In this document: positions 18,250 through 25,858 of the stretch, one piece after another
Layout: each line of letters opens with the position of its first letter
Position numbering within the stretch: position 1 is the first letter of the stretch
DNA from: a virus
Reading direction: 5' to 3' (one strand)
IMG/VR virus record: IMGVR_UViG_3300036766_001364
Span: 107,976-171,975 of that record
Length of the DNA stretch: 64,000 nucleotides
Notes under the pieces: model-generated
What the model was told of the DNA's origin: nothing
The model's database searches: none
The model's input: only the letters and a program-made list of their open reading frames with translations
Position numbers and translations under genes: made by a program

Positions 18250-19107
18250 ATGACGCGCGAGGACGGTCGGTTCGAGAAGGGCCACAAGGCCGGTCCTGGT
18301 TGGAAGAGGAATGTCGGTCATGGATGGACTGACGAGGATCGCGCCAAGCGAAAGAATCCAGGTGGACGCGGATTTAAGCACACGCCCGAAGCGAAGGCGA
18401 AGATCTCCCGGGCGTCGCGCGAACGAGCCCAGGATCCGGAGTACAGAGAGCGCCACGGCGTCGCACTGAAGAAGGCGTGGGAGACGCGCGATCGGACAGT
18501 CTCCGAGGAGACGCGCCAGAAGCTGCGGGCCAGCCGGCTCGGCAAGATCCCGGCCAACAAGAGGGGCCGTGAGGCGGAATGCGCCAGGTCAGGATGTACT
18601 AATATCATCTGGATATCGCCGTCGCGCGAGGGCACGAAGCGACACTGTTCGACGCCTTGCGCTCTCTCGGATCGCGCCCCTGAGATTGTGTCGAGCACGA
18701 TCGGCAAGATGCACGCTGCCCTCCAGGACGGTCGGCTGATCAGCGACCCAGAGCTGCGCCTGGGAGCGTTCCTCCTCGTCTGCGGGTTCGACGTCCACGG
18801 GCAGCGCGAGGTCGGCGCGTATCGCGCGGACTGGCTTGACGACGAGAACGGCCTCGATTGGGAATGCGACGAGCCGTACTGGCATTCGCGGCCTGAGGTG
18901 ATGAAGAGGGCCGCGAACCGCTCATACGCCTTCCGTCGCGCGGGCTACGCTCGGATCGGACTCGAGCCGTCAGAGATCCCCTCGTGGGACGACATAAGTG
19001 ATATTGCCACCTTCTCATCCGGCATGATGCTCTGCGCTGATGAAGGCGAGACCGTCTGCGACTGCTCGCCACGCTCTCGGCTCTCGCGTGATAAAATACG
19101 AGCATGA
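18250..19107 (+). CDS. Homing-type endonuclease with NUMOD3 repeats and zinc site
   Basis: 285 residues if started at the ATG 7 bases after the -10 box; an in-frame ATG at 18238 would add 4 residues. NUMOD3-type repeats lie at about residues 26-40, 44-60 (HTPEAKAKISRASRER) and 84-98 (VSEETRQKLRASRLGK). A C111-x4-C116-x16-C133-x3-C137 cluster should bind zinc. The C-terminal part (YRADWLDDENGLDWECDEPYW, split by further residues, then AFRRAGYARIGL) resembles DUF559/Vsr-like PD-(D/E)xK nucleases. Inserted directly after the capsid gene, it is a likely free-standing mobile endonuclease. The nuclease family assignment is tentative. Confidence 0.65.
   Translation: MTREDGRFEKGHKAGPGWKRNVGHGWTDEDRAKRKNPGGRGFKHTPEAKAKISRASRERAQDPEYRERHGVALKKAWETRDRTVSEETRQKLRASRLGKIPANKRGREAECARSGCTNIIWISPSREGTKRHCSTPCALSDRAPEIVSSTIGKMHAALQDGRLISDPELRLGAFLLVCGFDVHGQREVGAYRADWLDDENGLDWECDEPYWHSRPEVMKRAANRSYAFRRAGYARIGLEPSEIPSWDDISDIATFSSGMMLCADEGETVCDCSPRSRLSRDKIRA
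19079..19098 (+). promoter_or_regulatory. Class B promoter
   Basis: GGCTCTCGCGTGATAAAAT is an excellent class B core, with extended -10 TGATAAAAT. The ATG at 19104 lies 6 bases after the -10 box, so the mRNA is probably leaderless, unlike most class B copies. The core lies inside the 3' end of the upstream nuclease gene. Confidence 0.65.
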
Positions 19108-19280
19108 AGAGATTGTTGAGAGCGGCGCTCGCCGTCCTGCTGATCTACACCGTCGCGCACGAGGTCATCGCGCCCGCGTCGGGCGGCGAGTACCCGAAGC
19201 GCATCTACACGGGCGAGCTGCCGCCGGCGGTCTCGGAGCTGAGGGCCGGAGCGGGGGCGCCCGATGCGAGAGCTCGATAG
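19104..19280 (+). CDS. Small protein with N-terminal membrane/signal segment
   Basis: 58 residues. The N-terminus MKRLLRAALAVLLIYTVAH is a short signal-anchor-like helix, followed by a polar tail (APASGGEYPKRIYTGELPP). It starts 6 bases after a class B -10 box and overlaps the end of the upstream nuclease gene by 4 bases. Its C-terminus overlaps the next gene by 17 bases. It could be a membrane microprotein of the lysis region. No family was recognised. Confidence 0.55.
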   Translation: MKRLLRAALAVLLIYTVAHEVIAPASGGEYPKRIYTGELPPAVSELRAGAGAPDARAR

Positions 19281-19449
19281 CGCTCTTCCCGCGTGCGCCC
19301 ATCGGTGGACGATCGACGAGCCCAAGGGGCCCACGTCTCGCGGCGTCTGTCGCGCGTGCGGGGCGTCGCGCGACTTCCGCAACTGGGGCGACGACCCCGA
19401 TTGGTCCGATCACAAGCCGAAGCGTCGCGGGGCTCGGGTCCCTCGCTGA
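19264..19449 (+). CDS. Small zinc-ribbon-like protein
   Basis: 61 residues. C11-x-H13 near the N-terminus and a later C-R-A-C pair (GVCRACGASRDFRNWGDDPD) suggest a single zinc site. It overlaps the preceding gene by 17 bases in another frame. A class A promoter element begins 10 bases after its stop. Function unknown. Confidence 0.5.
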   Translation: MRELDSALPACAHRWTIDEPKGPTSRGVCRACGASRDFRNWGDDPDWSDHKPKRRGARVPR

Positions 19450-19458
19450 ACCGTCCTC

Positions 19459-19490
19459 GGGTTTCTCTCTGATCGGTCACGGCGTATCTA
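19459..19490 (+). promoter_or_regulatory. Class A promoter upstream of the lysis genes
   Basis: GGTTTC at 19459-19464, 20 bases, TATCTA at 19485-19490. The -10 is weaker than in the other class A copies. It precedes the membrane microprotein/M23 endolysin/holin cluster. Confidence 0.5.
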
Positions 19491-19539
19491 TTCAATAGCC
19501 TGGACTTGCTGAAAAGCTCACGTCCGCAGAGAGCAGGCC

Positions 19540-19647
19540 ATGAAGCGACCGCTCGTCGCCCTCGCGATCTTCGCCGTTGCCGCGGCCGCGCTGTGGTTCT
19601 TCATCGAGAGCACTGGTCGCGCTTTCGGCTACGGAGTGGGGCGATGA
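19540..19647 (+). CDS. Membrane microprotein with C-terminal AFGYGV motif
   Basis: 35 residues: a basic N-terminus (MKRP), one membrane helix (LVALAIFAVAAAALWFF) and a short tail ending RAFGYGVGR. The tail is shared with the microprotein at 52645 (KAFGYGVRPWER), so the two are paralogues. The start follows AGAGAGCAGG. ATGA overlap couples it to the M23 endolysin, suggesting a role in lysis such as a spanin, pinholin or chaperone (inference). Confidence 0.6.
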   Translation: MKRPLVALAIFAVAAAALWFFIESTGRAFGYGVGR

Positions 19648-20324
19648 ACGAACCAACCGCCCTCTGGGAGCGCTTGCCGTGGCATCCCGACTGCCCCATC
19701 ACGCAGCCGTTCGGGGGCGACCACCTCGGCGTGGACGCTGGTCCGCGATACGGCGTGCCTGAAGACGAAGAACTCATCTACGCTCCCTACCCGTGCAAGG
19801 TGAAGCTCCACGTACCCGGCGACGGGTACGGCAACGGCACCTTTGGAAACCATGTTGTTCTGGACGGCGGCGACGACTTCCCGACGACGCTCGCGCATCT
19901 CAAGCGTTTCCTCGTCGCTGACGGCTACGAGGCCAAGACGGGCGATCCACTTGGTGTCATGGGCTACACCGGGCTCACTCGCCCTGCGGGCCCTGGAGGC
20001 CGCCATACGCATGCCCAGCGCGACGCCGCTGGGAACCTCACTCGCGACATCGCCATCTGTCGCGATCCACTTTTGTACTTGGAGGATGACTTGCTGACCG
20101 CGAACATGAAGGCGATGCTGACGCTCGCTACGGGCAATTTCGACAAAGCGAAGGATGTTTACAACGTCCTCGTGCAGAAGGCCGTCATCGACGAGATGGC
20201 GCTCACCGGCGGCCACTTGGACCCAGCCTCCGATGACCTGAACAGCGTCCTGACCCGCTGGCGAGTGTTAGAGAATGTTGCCTACACGAACGCCGACGCG
20301 GCGGTGGCGGCCCTGTCGTCGTGA
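19644..20324 (+). CDS. M23-family metallopeptidase endolysin
   Basis: 226 residues from the ATG that overlaps the upstream stop; a longer in-frame start upstream would encode implausible sequence. The zinc-binding motifs of LytM/M23 endopeptidases are present: H27 and D31 in GGDHLGVDAG, and H121 and H123 in GGRHTHAQ. It should cleave peptide cross-bridges in peptidoglycan. Residues about 150-226 are helical and may bind the wall or regulate activity. There is no signal peptide, so export would need a holin, and two holin candidates follow. A GTGA overlap joins it to the first of these. Confidence 0.8.
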   Translation: MNEPTALWERLPWHPDCPITQPFGGDHLGVDAGPRYGVPEDEELIYAPYPCKVKLHVPGDGYGNGTFGNHVVLDGGDDFPTTLAHLKRFLVADGYEAKTGDPLGVMGYTGLTRPAGPGGRHTHAQRDAAGNLTRDIAICRDPLLYLEDDLLTANMKAMLTLATGNFDKAKDVYNVLVQKAVIDEMALTGGHLDPASDDLNSVLTRWRVLENVAYTNADAAVAALSS

Positions 20325-20569
20325 AGGCTCTGGGAGAGTTGGCGTCCACGCTGGTGCGCCCGCTCGTGACGCTGCTCTTGGTGGGCGCGCAGGTGGTGCT
20401 GGGCGTCGCGTGGGCGCACGGGTGGGAGAACGCCGCAGCCGCATTCGCGGGTCTCGGCACGTTCACGATGTTCGTGCTCGTCTTTTATTTCAAAGAGAGG
20501 TCCGATCAGCGCAACGCCGATCGCCTCGCGCGACCGCTCACCAACAGCACCGCGCCACCAGACGGCTGA
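20321..20569 (+). CDS. Holin candidate 1 (two TM segments)
   Basis: 82 residues, GTG start overlapping the endolysin stop. Two hydrophobic segments (about residues 12-32 and 39-57; LVTLLLVGAQVVLGVAWAH and AAFAGLGTFTMFVLVFYF) are followed by a charged C-terminus (KERSDQRNADR). Size, topology and position directly after an endolysin fit a class II holin that forms inner-membrane lesions at lysis. No family-specific motif was recognised. Confidence 0.6.
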   Translation: MKALGELASTLVRPLVTLLLVGAQVVLGVAWAHGWENAAAAFAGLGTFTMFVLVFYFKERSDQRNADRLARPLTNSTAPPDG

Positions 20570-20684
20570 GCAGGACTCCTTCTGGCGTCTCCGAGCGTCG
20601 GGAGGCGACGATTCACGCGGCGCGGGTAAGATTGAATAATAGAGGCACTTCGCTGCGGCGACACAAGAAGAGGGGGGACACACC
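20570..20684 (+). other. Intergenic region with a possible -10 box
   Basis: Contains GGGTAAGATTGAATAATAG (TAAGAT near 20627), which resembles the class B -10, and an AGAGGGGGG ribosome-binding stretch just before the 20685 start. No convincing terminator stem was seen. Confidence 0.35.
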
Positions 20685-21059
20685 ATGGACCTCGGTACGT
20701 CGACCGTACGCAGCCTGAACGACGTCGTCCAGGCGTTCGACCCCACGATGGTGTTCTGGCTCGGCGCCATGCTGGCGCTCGAATTCGTTACGGGCGTCGC
20801 CATCGCGTTCAAGGACAACGCGTTCGATTGGGACAAGGTGTTCGACATCGCCAAGAAGAACGTGTGGATGATGGTCGGCTGGGGAGCCGCCTTCGTCTAC
20901 AGCCGACAGGCCGGCAACGCCGTCTATTACCTGGCGCTCGCGTGGGCGTCGGCGGGGACGGCGCAGAACGTCATCGCGCTGGTCGGGGTGAACGCCAACG
21001 GGATCGTCGGACAGCTGCTCACCAGGGGTCCGGGAGACGCGAGCGCGCCGAAGGCCTGA
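20685..21059 (+). CDS. Holin candidate 2 / membrane protein
   Basis: 124 residues with a strong AGAGGGGGGA site before the ATG. Hydrophobic stretches lie at about residues 22-42 (MVFWLGAMLALEFVTGVAIAF), 60-75 and 80-105, with a polar loop (KDNAFDWDKVFDIAKKN) between the first two. Three-helix topology and location behind the endolysin fit a holin or antiholin. Having two candidates of different sizes may reflect a holin/antiholin pair (inference). Confidence 0.55.
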   Translation: MDLGTSTVRSLNDVVQAFDPTMVFWLGAMLALEFVTGVAIAFKDNAFDWDKVFDIAKKNVWMMVGWGAAFVYSRQAGNAVYYLALAWASAGTAQNVIALVGVNANGIVGQLLTRGPGDASAPKA

Positions 21060-21167
21060 TCCGGACCGCGCCGACGACAGAGAGAGGGGTCGCGTCAGCG
21101 CCTCCTTCTCTTCTTGCCCGTGAGAGAGGTAAGATCTCGAGCAGTCGAGTTCTCAAGGGGGTCCGCG

Positions 21168-21974
21168 TTGACGCAGGTCCAGACGACCGTGAAACCGAGC
21201 GTGCACATCGTCGGCTACACCGCGATCGATCGCGACGGGATGGACGCCTACCTCGAAGAATTGGGGACGTCTTGGCGCCCGCCCATCGGGGCGACCGATC
21301 AGGAAGCGCTCGTGGAATTCTACGGTCGCCTGTGCTATCGGAGCTTTGAAGTTGGCCTCAACCCGAACGTGACGCGCATCAGGGAAGACCACGCGGCCTA
21401 CATGCGGAACGTCCTGGAGAGCCGACACGGGTCGGTGTTCGAGGCCGTGACCGTGAACTTCGTCCTCTCTGACGTGAGCCGAGTGTTCACGCACGAGCTC
21501 GTCAGGCACAGGGTCGGGACCCACTTCTCGCAGGAATCGATGCGGTACGTCAGGTACACAGACGAGATGCCGCACTGGGATCCGTCGTGCGTCTCGGAAG
21601 ACGAATGGGCGAGCGATTTCTTCGCCGACAAGTGGGAACAGATGGCGTCCTGGCAGAAGGAGCTCGCGGACCACTACGGGATCGACGACATGAAGGCCTT
21701 CCAGAAGAAGAAGGAGCTCACGTCTGCGTTCAGGCGGCTGATCGGCAACGGAGTCGCGACGACGATCGGGTTCAGCGCCAACTTTCGCGCGTTGCGGCAC
21801 ATCGTGGAACTGCGCACAGCGCCGGGCGTCGAGGAGGAGTTCGCGCTCGTCGCGGGTATGATCGCAGACGCGTGCCTGAGCCGGTGGCCGGTGACGTTCG
21901 GCGACTTTTGCCGCGTGGACGTGGACGGACGCGAAGGCTTGCCGGCCTACGTCCCCGCCTGGAGCAAGGTATGA
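21168..21974 (+). CDS. thyX: Flavin-dependent thymidylate synthase
   Basis: 268 residues from a TTG start with AAGGGGG upstream. The ThyX signature is clear: R113-H-R then VGTHFSQES and MRY. It has one more residue between RHR and the serine than the classical RHRX7S. ThyX converts dUMP to dTMP using methylene-tetrahydrofolate, NADPH and FAD as a tetramer, so it supplies thymidylate for phage DNA synthesis. The usual length is about 220-250 residues. A -10-like GGTAAGAT lies about 35 bases upstream of the start. The stop overlaps the next start (ATGA), pairing two pyrimidine genes. Such genes are unusual beside virion genes. Confidence 0.9.
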   Translation: MTQVQTTVKPSVHIVGYTAIDRDGMDAYLEELGTSWRPPIGATDQEALVEFYGRLCYRSFEVGLNPNVTRIREDHAAYMRNVLESRHGSVFEAVTVNFVLSDVSRVFTHELVRHRVGTHFSQESMRYVRYTDEMPHWDPSCVSEDEWASDFFADKWEQMASWQKELADHYGIDDMKAFQKKKELTSAFRRLIGNGVATTIGFSANFRALRHIVELRTAPGVEEEFALVAGMIADACLSRWPVTFGDFCRVDVDGREGLPAYVPAWSKV

Positions 21975-22420
21975 GCCGAGCGCGACGCCTCGCCGACGAG
22001 GCCATCGAGAAATACGCGATCATGAGCGGCGATTTCGCTCTGTCGAGCGGCGCCAGATCCGACACGTACGTCGACTGTCGGGCGGCGATGCTGAAGGATC
22101 AGGCTGCGTTCAGTCTCTACTTATGGGAAGAGCTCAATCGCTATCGCAACGCGGCCCCCGTCGCGACCGGCACCAGCGGAGCCCTCATGCTCGGGCTGAT
22201 CGGTTGGGGTTACCTCTGGAACCCAAAGGGACACGGCGTCGAGTGGAGCCCACGGCCGGCGAAGGGCACGTCGGTCGTGCTATTCGATGACGTCGTCACG
22301 ACCCACGGGACGCTGGACAGGCTGCGCGCAGCGTGTGAGGCCGCGGGACTCGTGGTCGCGGGAGAGGTGGTCCTCTACGACCGGAGGGAGAAGGCGAGCG
22401 GTGTCGATCGACGTCCCTGA
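21971..22420 (+). CDS. Short orotate phosphoribosyltransferase-like protein
   Basis: 149 residues. Near the N-terminus, GDFALSSGARSDTYVDCR matches the orotate phosphoribosyltransferase signature (G-x-F-x-L-x-S-G-x-x-S-x-x-Y-x-D). VVLFDDVVTTHGTLDRL (D106-D107) is the PRPP-binding loop. GTSGALMLG lies between them. PyrE is usually about 210 residues, so this version has lost internal segments. The enzyme joins orotate to PRPP to make OMP. With ThyX immediately upstream (4-base overlap) it may boost pyrimidine supply. Whether the shortened protein is active is unknown. Confidence 0.8.
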   Translation: MSRARRLADEAIEKYAIMSGDFALSSGARSDTYVDCRAAMLKDQAAFSLYLWEELNRYRNAAPVATGTSGALMLGLIGWGYLWNPKGHGVEWSPRPAKGTSVVLFDDVVTTHGTLDRLRAACEAAGLVVAGEVVLYDRREKASGVDRRP

Positions 22421-22805
22421 CGGGTACATCACCCCGCCCGAGATATCGCGCTTCCTTCGCGTTCACTACGAGACCGTCAGGCTCTGGATGACGAACGGAT
22501 CGCTCGACACGATCAGGCACGGTCGCTTTCACGTGGTCTCGATAGTCTCGGCCGTGCGCGTCGCGCGCGAGCGCGACGCCCCGCAGTCGGTGATCGACGA
22601 GATGCTCGGAGCATCGCGATCGAACCGCGCTCCGCACCTCGGAGACGGCAATCGGGCGAGGGCTACGCCGCCGAAGACGACGTACAAGCCGACCGAGTGG
22701 ATCGCCGCGTCCGCCAAGAACGCTGGCAAGCGATGCATCAGATGCAGTGGCGCCCTGGTGCGCGGACAGTGCATAGCCTGCGGCTGGGATCCTTCGCCAG
22801 ACTGA
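22401..22805 (+). CDS. MerR/excisionase-like HTH protein with C-terminal zinc knuckle
   Basis: 134 residues from a GTG inside the 3' end of the phosphoribosyltransferase gene. Residues about 8-45 (ITPPEISRFLRVHYETVRLW, then TNGSLDTIRHGRFHVV) form a winged HTH of the excisionase/MerR type. The C-terminal C-x2-C and C-x2-C motif (CIRCSGALVRGQCIACGW) should bind zinc. It is probably a phage transcription factor or recombination directionality factor. No integrase is in this window. Confidence 0.7.
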   Translation: MSIDVPDGYITPPEISRFLRVHYETVRLWMTNGSLDTIRHGRFHVVSIVSAVRVARERDAPQSVIDEMLGASRSNRAPHLGDGNRARATPPKTTYKPTEWIAASAKNAGKRCIRCSGALVRGQCIACGWDPSPD

Positions 22806-22810
22806 CCGTG

Positions 22811-22842
22811 GGTTTCTCGAGACAGCGACGCGCGTGTATGGT
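22811..22842 (+). promoter_or_regulatory. Class A promoter
   Basis: GGTTTC at 22811-22816, 20 bases, TATGGT at 22837-22842. It is followed by a 26-base leader with AGGAG before the ATG at 22869. Confidence 0.6.
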
Positions 22843-22868
22843 CTGGCCATCGCAACAGGAGCCAGACG

Positions 22869-23879
22869 ATGCCAGGCAGCGTAGAGTTCAGTCAGATCAA
22901 CGGCCAGGTGCCGATCGAAGTATTCGGCGTCGACGATCCCGCCATCGCTCAGGCCTATTTCTACGTGACGCGGGGCGGCTTCAGAGACGGCCTGGCGTTC
23001 AATTTCGCTCGTCTCTTCACCCAGCCCAGCATCGTCTGGGTCGACACCGTCAACGGCGCCGACGGGCGCAACGGAGCGAGCCCCGAGCAGGCCGTGGCAA
23101 CGATGGCGGCCGCGTTCGCCCTCGCGTCCACGAACGGATTCATCTACGTCACGGGCGACGTCCGCGAACACGTCACGGCTCCGTTGGGAGTCTACGGGGT
23201 GAAGATCGTCGGGATCACGGGCGGGCGCGCGCGCCACGATCACGGCGTGCGATGGCGCCCGGCCGCGGTGGCGGGCGACGCGCCGCTCCTCACCCTGCGC
23301 GAGCAGGGCTGGGAAGTGCACAATGTCCTGTTCGTGCCGCAGAACACGCACAGCGCGATCCGCTGTTGGAGGGCCGAAGACGCGGTCCATCCCGACAGTT
23401 CCCACTTCATCGTCGCGAACTGCAAGTTCATCGGTCCGAACGACATCGGCGGCGCGCAGGGAATCGGCGTCGAGGACTGGGGCGGCAACCACCATTACCT
23501 CATCCAAGACTGCGAATTCAACGACCTCGAGTTCGCCATCGTCGCGCCCGCCGGCTCTCCTGGGATCGCGGCCCCGCTGCGCGACACCATCCAGCGGTGT
23601 TATTTCGAGAGCAACAAGCACGACATCTGTATGGACATGAGCAAGGGTCGCGTCCTCGACAACACCTTCCGGACCGCGTACCACGTGACCGCCCATCCGA
23701 ACACCATCAACTTGGCGTACACCAGCGACGTCACCGGCCGTAACCTCGTGAAGGGGAACTCGCTCGCCGACATCGCGACCGACGTGACGATCGCGCACGG
23801 ATACAAGCCGTCGACGGGCGACACCTGGCGAAACCAGGTCACGAACACGGCGGCAGACATCGTGGCCGTGCCGATATAG
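22869..23879 (+). CDS. Right-handed beta-helix virion protein
   Basis: 336 residues. The N-terminus is followed by VNGADGRNGASPEQAVATMA, the typical entry to pectate-lyase-like helices in tail spikes. Coils such as VHNVLFVPQNTHSAIRCW, FIVANCKFIGPNDI, YLIQDCEFNDLEFAIV and DTIQRCYFESNKHDICMD show the short strand/turn periodicity. It is probably a decoration or spike protein on the capsid, since it leads the decoration gene block. Catalytic acids of a lyase or hydrolase could not be assigned. Confidence 0.65.
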   Translation: MPGSVEFSQINGQVPIEVFGVDDPAIAQAYFYVTRGGFRDGLAFNFARLFTQPSIVWVDTVNGADGRNGASPEQAVATMAAAFALASTNGFIYVTGDVREHVTAPLGVYGVKIVGITGGRARHDHGVRWRPAAVAGDAPLLTLREQGWEVHNVLFVPQNTHSAIRCWRAEDAVHPDSSHFIVANCKFIGPNDIGGAQGIGVEDWGGNHHYLIQDCEFNDLEFAIVAPAGSPGIAAPLRDTIQRCYFESNKHDICMDMSKGRVLDNTFRTAYHVTAHPNTINLAYTSDVTGRNLVKGNSLADIATDVTIAHGYKPSTGDTWRNQVTNTAADIVAVPI

Positions 23880-23936
23880 GCGTGAGCCGGGACAGGCGTT
23901 CATGTCGCGCCACGAGCACGGCACAGGAGCAGTCGC

Positions 23937-24434
23937 GTGGCCGAGAACGTGAACCAGGTCATCTACCTGGAGACGGCCAGCTCCGAGAGAGAGACGTCGC
24001 GACGACTGCTTGGCGCGAAGTTCGCCCTGTACGAGACGGCCCCCATGCCGGTCGGGCTCGGGACCAACACGATCGTCAACACGGTCCGCGTCCCCAAGAG
24101 CGGGTTTGAACAGTTCCACGTCTATCTGCGCGTCGCCGCCGCGGCCAACACCGTGGCAGACACGCTCGATCTGTACGTAGACTGCTCGATAGATGGAGTC
24201 TTCTGGTTCAATTTCATCCACTTCAACCAGCTGAAGGGCAACATGGCGATCCCGCTCAAGAACCTCGCTATATCGCAGGCCGGATCTGGGAGCTACGCCA
24301 ACGTCAGCGGCACCCAGGCAGCCGGGCTGCCGCCGGCGAATTGGTTCGGTGACACGATCAGGCTGCGAGCCACGCTCGTGAACAACAGCGGCCTCGCTAA
24401 TTTCTCGTTCGGCGTATACGTGAGCATCCACTGA
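23937..24434 (+). CDS. Virion decoration-like protein, paralogue 1
   Basis: 165 residues, GTG start. It shares its whole plan with the next gene: NQVIYLET near the N-terminus, ALYETAPMPVGLGTNTI, then DLYVDCSIDG, WFNFIHFNQ and a C-terminal DTIRLRATLVNNSG and FSFGVYVSIH. The beta-rich fold suits an external capsid or tail decoration. A class A promoter lies one gene upstream. The stop is adjacent to the start of its paralogue. Confidence 0.6.
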   Translation: MAENVNQVIYLETASSERETSRRLLGAKFALYETAPMPVGLGTNTIVNTVRVPKSGFEQFHVYLRVAAAANTVADTLDLYVDCSIDGVFWFNFIHFNQLKGNMAIPLKNLAISQAGSGSYANVSGTQAAGLPPANWFGDTIRLRATLVNNSGLANFSFGVYVSIH

Positions 24435-24937
24435 TGAAGACGAACCTCGATCAAGTGATCTATGGAGAAGACGACCAGACCTCCAGAGAATCTCTCCTGG
24501 TGCTCATCGGGCGAGAGTTCAGCCTGTACAAGACTGCTCCCATGCCAGCTGGCCTCGGTACCGACACCATCATCGGCAGTCCCATCAGGCTCCCGTTGGG
24601 CGGATGGCAGCAGCTGCACGCATACCTGATCGTCACGGCGGCGGCGGCAGCGGCCGGCGATAAGCTCGACCTCTACATAGATTCGTCCATGGATGACGGG
24701 GCGTCGTGGTTCAACGTCATCCACTTCGCCCAGATCATCGGCACCGCTAGCGTCCCGTACCAGGCGCTCGCGGCCACGAACGTGACGGCCGCGACCTACG
24801 CCAACGTGACGAATGACATATCGGCCGGGGCGACTCCCGGCGCGTGGTCAGGAGATCACCTGCGACTGCGGGCCACGCTCGTCAACGCGGGCGGAGCGAT
24901 GTTCACCTTCGGTGTGTACGGAGAGGTGCACGGTTGA
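24434..24937 (+). CDS. Virion decoration-like protein, paralogue 2
   Basis: 167 residues. It is a tandem duplicate of the previous gene: DQVIYGEDD, SLYKTAPMPAGLGTDTI, LDLYIDSSMDDG, WFNVIHFAQ and HLRLRATLVNAGGAMFTFGVY. Divergence is considerable, so the duplication is old. Both copies keep the conserved APMP-GLGT segment, perhaps the assembly interface (inference). Confidence 0.6.
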   Translation: MKTNLDQVIYGEDDQTSRESLLVLIGREFSLYKTAPMPAGLGTDTIIGSPIRLPLGGWQQLHAYLIVTAAAAAAGDKLDLYIDSSMDDGASWFNVIHFAQIIGTASVPYQALAATNVTAATYANVTNDISAGATPGAWSGDHLRLRATLVNAGGAMFTFGVYGEVHG

Positions 24938-24939
24938 GA

Positions 24940-25022
24940 GGTTTCTCGTCAGGAGACGACCGATTAGTTTTGCTATCACGGGAGTCCCATCGCCCGGCCG
25001 CTCCGGCGGCGAAAGATACAAT
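24940..25022 (+). promoter_or_regulatory. Possible weak promoters before the 25040 gene
   Basis: GGTTTC at 24940-24945 is followed after 19 bases by TAGTTT (a poor class A copy). AAGATACAAT with TACAAT at 25017-25022 is a better -10 candidate, 18 bases before the TTG start. A 5-bp hairpin TCGTC-AGGA-GACGA lies at about 24946-24959. Confidence 0.35.
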
Positions 25023-25039
25023 GGCGTAGGAGTTTTCAA

Positions 25040-25510
25040 TTGACTGTCACGAGAAACAGGATCAGGCTTGAGCTGGGCAAGGGCATCGAAGCCCTCAGGC
25101 ACGAGGAGTGCCAGATCCTCGACGGCCTGAACGCCAAGACCCAGGTCGCGATCATCGGGCCGTTTGAGACCGACATCGACGTCAAGGAGGTCGAGGTCAC
25201 GGCGGGCATCGTCCCGGCGTCGTCCACGAACACCATTGACCTGTTCAACGGCACGGTCTCGGCGAACAAGCCGATCATCACTCAGTTCGATCCCGACACG
25301 CTCACGGCGCAGGTCCCGCTCGCGGCGACACTCACCCCGGCGAACGTCCGCGTCAAGGCGGGCACTCCGATCTCGGTGCGCTACGTCAGCGGCGGGGACA
25401 ACTCAAGCGCGCCCGCTTCGGTGCGCGTGCGCGTCGGCTACGACATCCCGATCGACGGCTACTCTAACGCCAAGGTCACCACGTACGGAGGCTACACCGA
25501 CGGTCAGTAG
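25040..25510 (+). CDS. Beta-rich virion protein (decoration or collar type)
   Basis: 156 residues from a TTG start (AGGAG, then TTTTCAAT spacer). The N-terminal helix (LGKGIEALRHEECQILDGLN) is followed by beta strands (VKEVEVTAGIVPASSTNTID, VRVKAGTPISVRYVSGGDN, SVRVRVGYDIP). It ends the decoration block and is closed by a stem-loop that includes its stop codon. No family recognised; assigned to the virion by context. Confidence 0.5.
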   Translation: MTVTRNRIRLELGKGIEALRHEECQILDGLNAKTQVAIIGPFETDIDVKEVEVTAGIVPASSTNTIDLFNGTVSANKPIITQFDPDTLTAQVPLAATLTPANVRVKAGTPISVRYVSGGDNSSAPASVRVRVGYDIPIDGYSNAKVTTYGGYTDGQ

Positions 25511-25524
25511 TCGCTGACCGTCGG
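25497..25524. terminator. Perfect stem-loop between convergent operons
   Basis: CCGACGGTCAG at 25497-25507 pairs perfectly with CTGACCGTCGG at 25514-25524. The 6-base loop contains the TAG stop of the upstream gene. It sits between a plus-strand operon and the converging reverse-strand fibre cassette, so it may end transcription from both sides. No T-tract is present. Confidence 0.65.
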
Positions 25525-25630
25525 GAAGCGCGAGAACCGCCGATCGACGGTCGCGATGCCCGCCGCGATCGAACCTGAATCGCCGTCAAGGCACGGTGGC
25601 GAGTTGCGTCCTCAGCGGAGACGCGATGGC

Positions 25631-25858
25631 TCATCGGTCGTCGCTTACCATCGGGAGGATCGCCTGATTCACATACCAGCATCGCGCCTCATAATCGCTT
25701 GACGCAACGCGCACAAGGGTACAGGTGAAGGGAAAGCAATCCGACTCGGTGTAGCAGTGCAGCGGGTTCGTCGGCGAGCCGGGGGAATCAGCATGCGCTA
25801 CGCTCACGCCGCTGATCGCGACTACCGCGAGGACTGTCAGCAGAAGAAAGCGCTTCAC
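25631..25858 (-). CDS. Small secreted/periplasmic Cys-rich protein
   Basis: 75 residues from a GTG in a GTGA overlap with the upstream fibre gene. It has a textbook signal peptide: VKRFLLLTVLAVVAISG followed by VSVAHA. The mature part holds four cysteines (HCYTESDCFPFTCTLV and ARCW), compatible with two disulfides outside the cytoplasm. It is last in a three-gene reverse-strand operon. It could be an exported lysogeny or superinfection factor or a cell-surface protein. No family recognised. Confidence 0.65.
   Translation of the reverse strand: MKRFLLLTVLAVVAISGVSVAHADSPGSPTNPLHCYTESDCFPFTCTLVRVASSDYEARCWYVNQAILPMVSDDR

Noticed and set aside
22296-24431. 711-codon reverse-strand open frame
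   Set aside because: It is the antisense shadow of forward genes with motifs (HTH/zinc protein, beta-helix, decoration protein). Long shadows are expected at this GC content.
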